Shown: positions 19,327 to 32,846, numbered from the stretch's first letter. The stretch: DNA of 64,000 nucleotides from Paragyromitra xinjiangensis (GCA_038503065.1 JBCAMK010000001.1:2046001-2110000); one strand, 5' to 3'. The notes: generated by a model from the letters alone, not told the origin. Translations and numbers: made by a program.

Positions 19327-20427
19327 TATATCGATAGGAGCGCAAATAGGGATGTCAAAAATAACTTACCGCAGCGGTAAGCGGCCCGCCACGCACGATG
19401 CATGGTATTTCCATGATTCGCCAATAGCTTGATTGGACTAGAATATGCTCCCGTAGCTATAGGTGCTAGCGCCTGTGATGGGTCAGCTTATAAGAGATAA
19501 TTCCAAATTCCAAACTACTCGTGATACAATCGGTTATTCAATATTACAGGGATTCGAACCAATCGAGATATGGGCGAATATGGTGAGAAACAGCATCAAC
19601 AGCCCGAAAACTCCCATAAATGGCTTGATCAACAGAGTGGCGGTGCCATACATCACTGCTTTGAGTCTTGTTCACCCAATAGGACGTCCCTCTTCATCAG
19701 AATCCTTGTGTCATTGAATACCCGATGGTATCACGAGTACAGGTTTTTTTTGATCTCAGCCTCCAAATCAAAGGTGTATCCCGAGACTATGGAAGAATCG
19801 TAGAGAGTGCCAACGATCGAGTATCCTTAAATTACATACTCAAGAGATCTGACCTAGGCTTATTCTTGAACTAGCCACTATAGAATACCCTACCCGTGAC
19901 TCAGTACCAAGACCCGGACTATCTTAGCACTGATCAAGATCTATGTGCGGTGTGTGGATAAGGTAATTCATAGACACGCACGCTACTGTTAGTAGTATAG
20001 GTGTAGACGTGAAAGAAAAAAAAGGCATTTACAGGCGTCTTCTCCCCATACATTAGCGAGAATAGTTTACAGAATTCCAGATGGCCCAGCGGAGCAGATC
20101 TACAGAATTACTAGACCCAATTACAATAGGATCCGGATCCAATTAAATACAATAGTCCTCAGGAAAGGACCAGTAATTTGGCTTTTGATGACGGCATGCA
20201 CCAAGGCCAATATTAATGACATGAAGATGATATGGGTCTTATCGTGGATAACCTGCTCCACGTGTACCTTCACACCGATATCTAGTAGAGTATACGATAC
20301 GTATGGCCCTGTCCAAACTGTCTTGGCATCTCTTCCCTCTTTAAACACTAATAGATCGAAATCACATGATGATGACGATGATTAAGTACTACGGGTTAGG
20401 GGTTAGGGGAAAGTCTGCCACCAAGTG

Positions 20428-21270
20428 CTCTACAGTGCGAGGTAATGAATCAGCTAATGCATCATTTTTTACTGCAAAATATTAGTATGGGTAAAGTATC
20501 AATAAATGAATTAATAAATGAATCAATTTTACTAGCAATATCTGTATGGGTTAAGCATCAGTAAATGAATCAGCATACCTGCAATATTTGTTAAGGTGTA
20601 AGGTGTCTGTAAATGAATCAATAAATGCATCATTAACACTAAGAAGGTTTGTGTGGGAAATGAATCAATTAATGCATCTGGAAAGTCGTAATAAGGGAAA
20701 TTCGATGCCTTACCATCCCATTAACCTCCCTTTACCATCCCTTAACCATCCCTTTACTCTCCTTTTAACTGCCCTAAATTAGTATATAAAAATTCGAAAA
20801 AAAGTGTCCTAAAAAAGTGGGGTTCTCATGGCTGGAGTTGAACCTGCACTCTTAGGAGTCCATGTGTGGACCATTACCTATGTAGGACTTCACCACCTAC
20901 ACTACTGGATCTTATGAAAACCACCTGAGATGCTACTTTATAAGCGAATTTATGAGGTAAATTTTTGGGAAAGGCATCAGGAAAGGCATCAGGTAAGGCA
21001 TCAAGTAAGGCATCAGGAAATGTGTACCTAGGAAAGGCATCAGGGAATGTGTACAGGGAAAGCATCAGGGAATGTGTATGTGGAGAAAGGCACTAGTTAA
21101 TGTGTAGTTAATGTGTAACAAAGGGGAATAAGACTAGGAAATGTGTAGGGTAATGCATCCAGTGATACATTTCCAACAGACATACCCCCTGTAACACATT
21201 TATTAGCACATTACCCCCGAATTTTTGTATGGGCAATGTGTAAATTGATTCATTACCTCGCGCTGTAGAG
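20428..21270. mobile_element. 843-bp non-autonomous DNA transposon with 3-bp target duplication
   Basis: Terminal repeats CTCTACAGTGCGAGG... and ...CCTCGCGCTGTAGAG (about 25 bp, few mismatches) flanked by GTG on both sides. The uninterrupted relative at 16451-16676 has the site once, which proves insertion and the 3-bp duplication. The inside is made of degenerate short repeats: AATGAATCA/ATGCATCA units on the left and GGCATCAGGAAA / AATGTGTA units on the right. No transposase. A 3-bp duplication fits PIF/Harbinger or CACTA types, but the family is not established. A relative lies at 51850-52470. Confidence 0.75.
20834..20904 (-). other. tRNA-like Pol III A box and B box (no foldable tRNA)
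   Basis: On the minus strand TAGTGTAGGTGG (20893-20904) fits an A box and GGTTCAACTCC (20834-20844) is one base from a consensus B box, 48 nt apart. The flanking sequence does not pair into an acceptor stem and the T stem has a mismatch, so this is not a functional tRNA. It may be a tRNA relic or SINE-like piece inside the 843-bp element. Confidence 0.3.
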
Positions 21271-23313
21271 GTGGCGGTGCTAGCGCCGGTTCCTCCCCTC
21301 ACCCTTAACACTCTGGGGCTCTTCTTTCGTTAAACAACCCTTGATTCCCTTTATCTCTGAAGCCTCTCTACTTTCTGTAAGGTTGCTGTAAAATTTTGAG
21401 TCTTGAGTTGAGTTGGCGGTCAAGTTTCGCGACCTGGTGACAGACTTTTCCCCACCCCCGAAGTACATCTAGATCGAAACTACAACTTCTGCGGTAGGTG
21501 GTCATACAAATTAGTGGAAGGCTACTTTGTGTCTCGAAATTTACATATATTCTCTCTCCTTTCAACTATTCTTCTAGATTACTCTAAAATCATTTAGATA
21601 CGATGCTGAGCAGACAAATTTGGGTGTGGAACACCTTTGTCCTGGCGGTGCCTCGCCAAATACTATGGAAAACTTTTCAATCTGAATTTCCCTATCGCCA
21701 ATGCTCTCAAACAGGCATCGCTTGAGCTTTAGGCTCAGTATTAGTGCCAATACTAAAATCTTGTCTCAAAAGTGACATTTGATGCAAATTTTCCACTCTA
21801 CGCTTTTTACTACCAAAAATGAGGTTTTATTCCGCCATAGCCCTTAGCTCTTGTGCCTTATAAAAAGATACAGAGCTTCATTACTATAACTCTAGATCTT
21901 ATATCTTTTCCTGAGTAGTTTGGTTGGGGTTAAGGCTCAGAATATCGGCCCAAAATAGGTAGTCTAGGTTAAGACGTTAATTCACCCACCATACTCGATA
22001 TTACTTTTAGGACTACGAAAATCGCCGAGAACCCACCCAGGAAGTCTAGATAAGATATCACTTTTCCCCAACTACAAATCTTACAGCACACCAATAGCTT
22101 CCTCATACGGCTAACTGGAGAGGAAAAAAAATGTCATGGTGGCGCACGTGGGTTGCACCAAGATTTTGGGAAGGGTTCGCGTGGATAGGTGCTGGGGTCG
22201 CTGGTTTTCTTGCTTGAACAGAGGCGTTTTGCCCCTCTTATTCACTCACTATTTGATTGATTTCGAGGTTCGCTTGATCTAACCAGTAATTAAAATTCTA
22301 TCATATGCTTCACTGGTCTCTCAAAGCAGCTTTTGGGTACCAGCTGAAAAATTAATGTTGATCAACAGGGAAAAACTTCCAACAGACAATAGGTAATGGC
22401 TACGTACTTCAATAGTTAAGTATTTAGATACTCATTGCGAAATAACATGCATGAGCGATATCTAAGGGCTTAGCAGGACGAAGCAAAGCCTCGGTCACTA
22501 TCATCATTCAAAACGTCATTTTGGTCGAGACCATCAAGGATGTGTTAGACACAAGAACTCTCTAGCTAAGACTCTACGGACCATAGCATTAAAGTGTTGT
22601 AATATTGGGGCACGTAGGGAGGAATAGAAGACTGGATTGCTTGCTTACTAGGTGGGCAGTACGACCCCTATCGTGTAGTAGCTCTCCTAGATGCCGGAGT
22701 GCCCGTGTGTTTGGGTGCCTGTCTCTCAATCATTTCCGACTCCGAAGCCATGCCCGAGAGGCCGCCCGTATTAGGAAGCAACTCCGACATAAAAATCAAG
22801 TTCAACAGCGAGTGATATTTTGTGCCTGGAAAATGCACCACATAGCACAATATTCCATATATTAATTATGTGACCTTTACTTTAGGGAAGTATTTTTTAC
22901 CACGCCGAGCTTGGAAAAGTCGTTAGGAAATTTAAAGGTATCAAGTCGCCTGGACATATGTATACATGTAATCATCCAAGATACGCATCTCCGACCTATG
23001 GTTAGAAGAGGTTTCCTTACCTAAGATTAGATAGGTAACATGATGCATTTACCAATGCATTTCCACATCCCCCGGAGTTGCTCTATTAATAATCAAACTT
23101 TCGTATAAGTCAGAAAGTGAACGATACGCAAGCTATAGCGCTACGTCACGTGCACAGCATCCAGATTTGTGCCAGAAAGGAGTTGAGAAGCTACACCCAT
23201 AATCACTATTGGCGCATTCTCTCCATCTTTTCTAGATAGTTTACCAATAAAATATGAACTCTTTTAGCCACACCCATGCTACACCTTATATTTATCACCG
23301 ATTCGTCAGTTAA

Positions 23314-23430
23314 TTATGCACCAGGGTATGAACCTGAAAACATGGGGTGTGTATGCTACGGAGTCGTGCACGGATATTTCGCCATACAAATTCACCACCC
23401 ATGTTTTTAGGTTCTTACCCTGGTGCATAA
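23314..23430. mobile_element. 117-bp MITE
   Basis: Terminal inverted repeats of about 33 bp, TTATGCACCAGGGTA... and ...TACCCTGGTGCATAA, with three mismatches. About 50 bp of unrelated sequence lie between them. It has no coding capacity. Confidence 0.75.
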
Positions 23431-23759
23431 GTACTAACAAGTATGAAATGACAGTTGCAACGATCGATCCAATCCTAAGCAAAAAAAATATAGCTCGTAT
23501 CCAAACACCAAAGAAATTAAACTTTTTCATGCGTATGTACCAGTACATGCGCCACTAAAAGCACGCAAAAAGCCTCTCCATCCGATATTGAGCACATGAA
23601 AAAAAATAAGCAAATGACACCCATCGTGAACTATACATTACGTACTTAAAATCGCGTTAAAGCAGATATCTACCCACCTTACACCAAAAAAAGGATTTCT
23701 GACTATTATACATACAGTAAAAGAAAAACCGGACCAACGGTCGAACTTCCGCCCAAGGA

Positions 23760-26377
23760 TTAGAAAAGCCAATCCGTTTCCTCAGTGCCCATAGGCGCAA
23801 ACCCAGACACCATACCCTGTTGCTGCTGCCCATTAGCATCTAGTACTGGGGCCCCTGTGGGGTGCGTTCCGGGAGCTACCCGTGGGAAATTGAACCAGTT
23901 GAAGACATCCAGGTAGTCCAACGCTGCGCTGCCATTGCTTCCGGATGGCTCACCGTTGGCTGTAGGGATGCCTAAGTGCGCTGTAGATCTTCGAGAATCC
24001 GGCTGGCGGGAGATCATCACGTCAACTGCATACGCTGTCATTCTCATATCAGACAATATTGCTACGCAGTTCCTCGAACTGTTTCCAGATGCATCAGCAT
24101 CTTGCTGGTCTCCGCCAGCTACTTGGATCTGTGTTTGTGATAACTCTTCCACAACACGCTGGATTATGGTGGCATAGCGTTCGGCGGTCTGGTAACACTT
24201 TCCCATTTCTCGAAGCGCATCTAGAAAAAGGCGTACATCGGGGATCGTCGAGTATTCCGTTGTCGATGCATGCACGAGTAGCAGACGGGCCGCAACCCAA
24301 ACTGTGAAGGCGAACGTTGAACCTAATAGATGCAGCATGTTGTTGGAGATCACGAGGCGGGTCAATGCAGCAATGTTCTCAACGGCCGAAAGACATCGCT
24401 GGCCAGCAGAGTATGAAGGGCCAAATATAGTAGAACGTGTAGTTGGGTATGCGGCAGAAGAGTGTAGTCGAATTACCGAACTAGAAAAGTTAGTTAATAG
24501 CCCGAACACAAACCCTAGCCCTATAATTAACTACATACGTGTTATATGCAGCATGAAGCATTATCCAGGAAGGGTCGACGACTGTGCCACCGAGGTTGAG
24601 AGCACGTGTCAAGTTCCCATATGACATTGGAAGTGAGAATTTCCAAGAAGTAAGAGCCTTGTCGAGAGTTCTGTATTTTAATTGCCATGCTTCCACATCA
24701 GAAAGCACATTAATGTCGACAGTTTCCCGGAGAAATCGGTGAATCCTTCCCAGTATCCCAAGAACCTCAATCAAGTAAGAAAATGCTGACAAGGATTCCA
24801 CGTTGTTGACTGACTGATCAGATCTCCGGGGTGTTCGAAACCACCGCGTGGTAACATGTTGATTTCGGTCCCACAGATGATCTCGGCACGGGAGGAGCCG
24901 ATCAATTTCCGACTCATCTAAAGTCAGGTCTAAAGAGGTCCCCAAAGTTGTGTAGACATCCAATAGATAAACCATCCAAAACAACCGTCGCCGTCCCTCC
25001 TCCTCGACCCAATCTTTCGAGTCTGGCAATATCCCAGCACCCATCGTCGATATTTGGGGCAGGACTTCTCTAGAAGGTTCTACTGCCAGCCCCAAATGCA
25101 ACGCCATTCGTGTCGTTAGAGCCAAAAGCCCCCAGCCCGAGGGTCCATTTGTCGATCCCACAACATCCAAGACCAATATGACCAAAGCCTTCAATGACTG
25201 AACAGAAGGGTTTTCCAGAGCATAAAATACGACTTTACGTTTCGCTACCGACCGGAAATGTGCTTTCCAACCCTCATCCAACCGTCTGTCTGAACAGAAT
25301 CTGAGGGTAGCCGAGACAATAGCGTGCATCAGGATGATATCGCATTCCTCAACTTGGGACAGGTGACGCCCGAAGAAAGAATCTACAATCGTTTGTCGGT
25401 GGAGTATAGGACATGTCGGATATATATTTTGGAAGAATAAATCGACCATGGTGCAGAGAAGGTCGTCAGTTGGAAGATCACTATCAAAAGATTTTGTGTT
25501 TGAGAGATCCCCAATTTGATTCTGTTCTCGGAATGCAACGTCCGCGGGCATAATTCCCGCAGCGCTGACAAACGCACCTGGCGGTTGCGAAACTGCAGTA
25601 AATTGTGTTGGGGGAGGATGACTAACGGCCAACATCGACTCTGTCGAGCCAGGGTGGGATATTGAGGGAGAAAGATGATCGTGAGAAGCAGTTGACGGCG
25701 AAGGGAATTGTGGGTGAGAATTGATGCTCTGAAGATGATTGTCCAGGATTTGCGAATGGTTGGCTAAAACTGCCTCTACACGGTCTGTAACCGGAGAGAA
25801 GTCAAAAAATTAGTGCTCATTTTCCAGGCCATTCAAACCAATAGTGGACCTACCGAGTCGCTCCTCCAATTCTCGACCGATTCCAGCTCGAAGGCCCGGT
25901 TTTTTCTTTTGCCTGTAAATGCATTCTTGGCCTGATTTTTGTTTACAGAATATCAGACTAGTCTTGTAGCTATATTGATAGGGAAGGGCTAACCGTTCCG
26001 ACTGCACCATCCACAACTCGGTTGTGCACGGTCGCACTTAACCTTTCGCTGTTTACAAGTCTCGCATCTTCATTCCAAATTTCCACCGTGAGCAGCTGAA
26101 CCTGTAAGAGAAGCTTTAAAGGTTTTAAGAGAGAAACTCACGACGAAATTCCGTCAATGCGTCTCCGTTTCCTTGCACCTTCACTTCCACCGTCTCCTCT
26201 GTCTTGTCTGCCGTCATCTTCGGAGGAGTTGTCGTGGTCGCTGCTCCCTCTACCATTCGTTGCAGAGCCGTTGCTATTGATGAGGCTATTGACAGCCGAG
26301 GGACGACGGAGGGCTGCAGGAGTAGCAGATGTGGGAGCAACCACAGCAGATGTGGATTGGGAATCTGGCGAGCCCAT
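23760..26377 (-). CDS. Zn2Cys6 transcription factor with Fungal_trans domain
   Basis: Five exons (26377-26142, 26067-25994, 25931-25854, 25784-24539, 24480-23760) give 784 residues, in frame throughout. A Ser/Asn-rich N-terminus ends in a basic KRRR stretch. The binuclear zinc cluster CX2CX6CX6CX2CX6C spans residues 80-107, followed by a KKPGLRAG linker and a likely coiled coil (RELEERL...VEAVLANHSQIL). The Fungal_trans domain (PF04082 type; FFQNIYPTCPILHRQ) starts near residue 236. Such proteins bind CGG half-sites as dimers and control catabolic or secondary-metabolism genes. It is the nearest regulator to the rhamnose genes, but 6.5 kb away, so control of them is only a hypothesis. The first intron has an AAG acceptor without a strong pyrimidine tract, so that join is the weakest. 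Confidence 0.9.
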
Positions 26378-29300
26378 GATACAGAACACAGTATTGGCTG
26401 GCTGGCTGGTTCAATCGTTCACGCACTCAAGACTATCTCCAGACTAGCGACGAAACCGATGGCGATGGAAGTGATGATAGAAGGAAGAAGAGCAGGGCAG
26501 CAGTCGAGCTTACAAGATAGGTTGGTTGTACCTAGGGTCTTGATCCAACCATCCCCGGATATTGGCGTAGGTCAGGCATAATTTTTCGTCAGTCCTGGGA
26601 TTGTCAGGATTGTCACAATGGCTTCCCCGCCTTCTACGGTAAGCTCCTCAGTCTTTCATTCTCCACACGGCAGGCGCCCCCAAGATGTTACCCCAGTATG
26701 TCCGTTAAATTCAGCGCCCAATCAGGTTGGGTTGCCTGTGCCAGCTGGGGAATCCCGCCCATCGTAACGGGGGAACTGGCGGGGATTTAGCCAAAGCTCC
26801 TAGTGGGAATCGGTTTGCCCCTGGCTCACCCCTCAGCGTCCGCTTCATAGTCAGTCTTCCCCAGGAACGACAAAATCGATGATGTTGTCAACTGAACTGG
26901 TTCCTGAGAATAACCGCCCCGACAGATGCATCGGGTCGTCGGGGTCGTCAGCAGACGGCAATTATCGGATTCAAAGAAAGCACGCAAAAAGAGCCTCCTC
27001 TATTGTCTTTCTGACTTTTGCATATTCAGAAGAGGCAATTCCTGATCGTCGACCATAGTAATAGAAAAACTTCCTCGCCAAGCCCGCAACATGACTTTTT
27101 CTCCTGCTCTCGGCTGTCAGTATCCCAACTCGTTAGGCAGACATGCGTCCTAATATATCTTCAATCTATCTTCAATTTATCAACTGCACGTTTAGTGCAA
27201 ATGTCCGACGACTTGTTCACTGGGTTCGTCTGTCCCACATGTTCCTCCGCAATCCAAATGTCATTGTTTCATGAGCGCTTTCTTGGCCGCTCAAGCTCGC
27301 TATTTCTAACAAAATTTCCTCTCTGTGTCACAAGAGATCCGTGTGGCGGTTGGGAAGCCGGTGGCCTGGAATGATTATCAGGCGTTAAGATTTCTAATCG
27401 CCAGGCTAGGTTATGCTCCAGCCTAAAACTACTTCGCTTCTCCGACGTAACCACGCCCGCGGCTTCGGATCAACTTCATAAAGTCTCACTCGACCATGTG
27501 CTGAGGCAGTTACATCATTGCACACTCCTAACGGCTGGGAATTCAAACCTGTGCCCGGCCATCCGGCTTTATGCCCGTCCCCTGAAAACCTTTGATGCTG
27601 CCCTTCGCCAAGTTTTCGCTTATCTTCGCGCATCAAAACACCTGTTAGATTCATTTAGCAGTTGGAGTTTGAGGGAAAAACTGGCACGAGGAGGGTTGAG
27701 ACCTACATGGTCGTGTATTAAGATGCATGCTATAGCTTTTATGCTTGTGATATCTATGAACATGATACATGTACTTCTTAAGACTTTCCCGTATCCATAA
27801 CTATTGGATCTTTGGCCTTACTTATTTAACTTCGTCAAATGTTTCCTTTTGTCCGGAGCTGTTTTCATCGGTGCCGACGGGATGAAAGATTGATCTGTCG
27901 TACCCTTAACTTCAACTGACCGCAACCGTTTGGCCTACCTGCGACTCCCGGCTAAAGGAGAATTTTCAGGATTTTCTCCGCATTCGGGTGCCATAACGGC
28001 CTATAGATCCCTTCATCCCGAAGATCCTTGGGAACCGGAATGTTCAAAGGCCACTCATCGCGCGTTGTATCTTACAAAATATCAACTGTACTCTCCCTCT
28101 AGATTATAGGCCTATTGGATGTACGCATAAGGGAAGAAACGTAGTATTTACGCAAGCTTAATGAGATTACCTTTCCGGGCCGAGCCGCATCACAACGACT
28201 ATAATTTTCTTAAAAGTGAAACGGAGAATTAACAGCTTGATTTACTTACTAATCTTACTGCGCTCGCAACCTTCACTGTTAAAGCTGACATGCAAGGGCC
28301 CAAACCTTTATTATATTCTGATCTAGTCTGCATGCAGAATGCAGCTGCTCTATCGGCCATATCAGATGTTCACTCAGCTGCAGTCTGCTCTGCAATAATT
28401 GCTGTCCAATAAAAATACATGTACCTGTCAGGTGAGTGGCTGCAGCCACTTTTGCTATTGAGCATTCTACCTTTATTAGCCAATTCCGCGCCTCATGCCT
28501 GTTCCAGAACCCTCATCCGGGCACCGACCACGCTTGGAATAGTTACTACTGACTGCGGGGTCATAAAGCGGGAGTCACTCACTGAAGGCGCTCGCCCTTG
28601 CATAGTATTTACGGCTTTCCACAGGAGTTCATACCTCTTGTTTTAATGACACTTAGAGTACCTACGTATAACACCTGCGTCGAGCGTTTAGGGGTGAGAG
28701 AGGGTGTCGTTGAAATATATTCATCCTCCGTTACTGTCCTGCCGATCTAGCCGTTCTATTTTCGTATTCGTTTCCAAGCTCGCCTGTTATATTAAAAGTG
28801 AATGGTCTCTATCTACAGCTTCCCGTCTAGCAAGATCGCTTGTCTTTCACCTCATTTTTTGTTTCACAGCGCCTTTCATGGCGGTGTATAACTCCGCACT
28901 CAACGGACAAGCATACTCACACATGAGAATGAGCTTCTTTCCCAATTACATAGGCTGAATCCAGAATAGTACTTACCCCACAACCCCCAAAAAAATATAT
29001 TGAGACTATCAAGTGGGGTTGTTAGCAATCATTTGTGTAAAGTATATATATTTGTCTCCTATGAAAGAAGCTTTGCTCTAAAGCATACCAATTATAAGGG
29101 TAGGCTAATCATTACACTATCGTGAGATCACCAGGAGAGCTAGAGGAGGAAGGCACCCCCAATGTCTTCTCCAAGTGAGCGCTTGTTCATCCTATTGTTA
29201 TGCTCGTGCAATTAATCGAAAACCCAGCTTCTTTCATAAAACTCCTTTTATTTTCATTGCACCTATTTATATTTTCTCCGAGAGGATATACTCAGCTTGA

Positions 29301-32300
29301 ATTCTTATGGATTACATGCCGATACTCCGCGCAAAGGATATCAAGTTGAATTAATCATGATCCCTACAACGCTACGTATACATACGTGATCGACGAGAGT
29401 GCGGTGGCAAGACCCAGTTACCCCAATTTTTAAACTCACTCGGCGACGCTTGCCGAAACTGTGGCGCTTTGATGTAACGAAGTCTAAACGCGTATAGCGT
29501 ATGATCTTAGTCGGTTCTTGATCGAGCCCAGGCTCAACAGCCTTGAATCCAAATTCTCGCGTAGCAGCTAAGGTTAGCGTATACGTGACGCCGCCGTCCG
29601 AATAACCTGCCAACAATCCATAGCCGTTAAATAATTGAGGCTCTAGTCCTAACTCTGCCCTCATAGAAGACTCGCGTAACAGATAAACAGATATAGCGCA
29701 AATACCGATACAAAATGTGCCTGCCTTGAAAACAGGTGAATAATTGAAGCTGCCGCGGCTGAGCTCAGATTGGTGTCGCCTGATAAGGACTACTCAGTGC
29801 CCTACGACTTCTGGTAAGACCAAGATAGACAGAAGTAACTACCGAGCATGGCCAGGGGATACTACGTCGTTCAATCTAGTGCTCCGTGCTACATCTAGAG
29901 TGCTATGAGACAAAGGGGCTTACAACTAGATTCTACCCCTGTGGTACCTACATGTATAGTCACCGGTACTTAGCACGAGACTAAGTTCCCATATCACCAA
30001 GAACGATTGCCTTGCGGGAGTCCAATCTTATGCCAATAAAAAAAACCGCTTTTCTCTTTCTTTTTCAACCCCATACGCCTTGAGTTTAGAGGGCCTGCTA
30101 ATACATTCCTCGATGCTCCACTCCGATATCCAAGTGCTTCACAAACCCGTTCAGGGTATATAGATCGATATCGATATCGGCACCGGTACTTGCACCCGAC
30201 ACTGTAAATACTGTCGGTAGCTTACGGAGAAGTTACGGAATTTACCGCGTTTCGTGATTCCTGATTGACCCTCATGTATGAGATTCGCTTAAACCCAAGC
30301 ATCAAATGCGCGAAATAACATTAAACGAGGAACCCAAGCAGGTTAGGCAGCCAGTACTAGCACCTGAGACTCATCGAGCTTTCTACATTACGGTCTGGAT
30401 TAAAGACCATACCAGTGCCAAACTAGGATGTCAAAAGCGCCCAACAAGTTAACCTCAAGCTATATATGTTAGGAAGGCAATGGGCCGCGTACCACTGTGC
30501 CATGAGAGAGCAACCATCGCTGGCAGGCAGGGCCCTGGTCTATACGCGTAATAAGAAGTTTTTCCAAACGACGACCGGGATCCTTATTTTCCAACCAGCG
30601 AATCCCAAGTGTCCCGCCTACAGCTGGAGCAATGCTAGCGACTAACCCTCATAACTTGCCCAATACTGACAAAATACCCCACTCCCTTTCTTGGAGTCGA
30701 CTGCACTTCTTCCAAATTTCACATAAGTGCCTACTACAACTTTCACAAAGACCTGATCTAATCGCGCCTTCTTATTAGCCGTAATAGTTTTGCTAAGCGA
30801 ATTCTTGGTTCATTAAGGGAGTACGCACTAGGTAATTTTTTGAAAAAATCTAGTTCATCAGCCTAATAAATTATGTTTTCTGTTGTACCATAAATGTGGT
30901 CTAGGATGAACCCTAGGCTAGTAACATTTTCCTATCACGAGTTAAAAAGACTATATGTCTGAACTCCTGGCTATAAATGTTTTAAGGGGCCATATATTGG
31001 TTGCCCCGGAAGGGGGGGAGGGGGGTTTGTCTGAACTCCTAGCTATAAATGTTTTAAGGGGCATATATTGGCTGCCCCGGAAGGGGGGGGTTGAAAATGG
31101 TGGCTACGAATGTCCTGGTTTCTTTTTTAATAAGTAGTTGGGATATTTTTCGGAATTTTTGTCTACTCCACCATACAGCTCCAAACAATTGCAAACTCTA
31201 CTATGCTGTAGGGGATATTTTAATCGATATATCGATACCCTTTATGCTGAAGCCCGTGTCCAATTTCTGATTTTATCGTTTCCAAGCTAGATAACATGGG
31301 GCGAGTAAAAAACGCTACCGCGGGAATCTTAGATGCAGGGTAGATTCTTAGCATTTACTTGTAAACCAGGTAATCGGAACGGCATGCTATTTGCCCGACA
31401 ATTTACAGGGTAGTTATTCCCATCAAATAGATTGATATATATAAGGCTGCCTCTAGGCCGAAATGGTTGTGTATTATTTTTGTGGGCATACTAGAATATG
31501 CGCTAACGGTCAATTGCAATCAACACGATCACAGATAGTTAAATCTTACTAATAAATGATACTAGGATCCTACTACGAAGTGACAATATGATAGGGGAAC
31601 TTTACTGAAATCGATCTCTGGCGTTTTCCCCTTCTCTTTAGGTAGCTGAGAAATATGCATGTACTTATATAAGTCTAAACCTAGATGTGCTCTTAGGTGA
31701 GCAACAACATACGTGTGGCTAATTCAGACGAATTTCGGCCCCCCTGTACGTACCGAGACATCGGGCTAACGTTAAGGTTAACGGAATGTCGGTGGCAAGA
31801 TAGTTATACGATCCAAAATTTTCAACTTAAGGTTAGTGAAAGCTACTTTTCCCCTAGTATCTCACACCAAATAGATAGATACATTTGTGCACGTGCACGC
31901 GTATCTATCCAAAGCCAAAGTCGCAGAATACCTTGTCAAATCCAGCAGGATAAACCCGATCAAAGCTATTTCAAGAAGAAATCTTTCTCGAGGAATACGC
32001 ATCTTCAGTATTAAGTCTGTATAAAATGTTCATAATTCGAATTTTTAGTTTCCTTTTTCCAAACGTCATGATTTTCCCTTTCCAGAATTATCCGCTTCCC
32101 CCACCGAATTCTTATATTTTCTCCGAGAAGGGGTGATCCGTTTCGTGGGACTATGCTGTGCTGTGCGCACGTTCCCGCCCGGAAAGGTTCGCTTCCCATA
32201 GGTTATTATCCATGCTTACGAGAAGATCCGCCAACCAAGTTGAGGATTTGAAGGCTTAGTTCAAGGAAAGAGAATAAAGGTTTAGCTAGGAGAATAAGAT

Positions 32301-32846
32301 ATATCATGTGGTATTACCGTATTGAGCCGCAGCTGTCTTTGATTGCAAGTAGCGAATATGAAACATGATGCCGCAGTTAGGTGTAGACAAAGATGCCCGG
32401 GGTAAGTAATGAGTACCAGATAGTACAGGTCTAGGATGGGGTACTATCATCAAATGCGTTTGTAGTGAGTTGTGTACACCTCTAATTATAGCTGACGAGA
32501 ATAGAACTTGAACTTTCTGGTATTTATTGTATGCTCTAAGGAGTTAATTATTACCTCTTAAATACCTATTATGGTGGTTATACCTACCAACAGAAGTACC
32601 AATCCTTATACTTGCTTAATTGCTGGTCCATTCATAGATTCTCACTCTCTTTTTCGTAAACTTCGTGAAAGGTGAGGTATCAGGGTTATTATAGATTCTA
32701 CCAGACCATATCCTGTCTAAGATTATTAGGTCACTGCCAGAAACTTCGCCCCGGAGATCAACGCCCCCAGCCCCAATTTGCAATTACTGGTAAAAAACTC
32801 CGCCCTTCGCCATAACCTTCAACCCATACTTGATTCCGACTCTGCC
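26378..32846. other. 6.5-kb gap without a supported gene
   Basis: It holds the promoter of the transcription factor on the left. I see no recognisable protein, RNA gene or long repeat, apart from a 71-bp tandem duplication at 30956-31090. Short open frames (the longest about 118 codons) have no domain signature. TACATGTA occurs at 27766, 28416 and 29949. Confidence 0.55.
30956..31090. repeat. Tandem duplication of a ~65-71 bp unit
   Basis: Two copies beginning TGTCTGAACTCCT at 30956 and 31027, about 93 percent alike, each ending in a purine-rich CCGGAAGGGGGGG run. Not coding. Confidence 0.85.

Larger units (their letters stand above)
20389..21463 (-). mobile_element. TA-flanked element of the 16451 family, interrupted by a second transposon
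   Basis: Left end CTACGGGTTAGGGG... and right end ...CCCCCGAAG match the ends of the 226-bp MITE, with TA outside both. Its right 190 bp aligns with 16451-16652 reversed. Between the two parts sits an 843-bp insertion (20428-21270). Without it, the element would be close to the 226-bp MITE in length. Confidence 0.75.
16838..23759. other. Gene-free, AT-rich, transposon-littered stretch
   Basis: Apart from the miniature elements listed separately, I find no protein with a recognisable domain, no intron-exon structure and no RNA gene. Open frames here are short (under about 100 codons) and lack domain signatures. TACATGTA occurs at 17058, 17073, 19146 and 22963. It probably accumulated as non-selected spacer beside the retroelement nest. 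Confidence 0.6.

Noticed and set aside
19549..19562. tRNA B-box-like GGATTCGAACC (also near 27531 and 55131)
   Set aside because: Flanking sequence gives no T stem, anticodon arm or acceptor stem.
20391..20410. Telomere-like GGGTTAGGGGTTAGGGG
   Set aside because: Only two units, and it is the terminal part of a TA-flanked transposon, so not a telomere relic.
29341..29664. 107-codon open frame (-) with protein-like sequence
   Set aside because: No recognised family, no supporting splice partners, isolated in a gene-free stretch. Kept only as a remote possibility.
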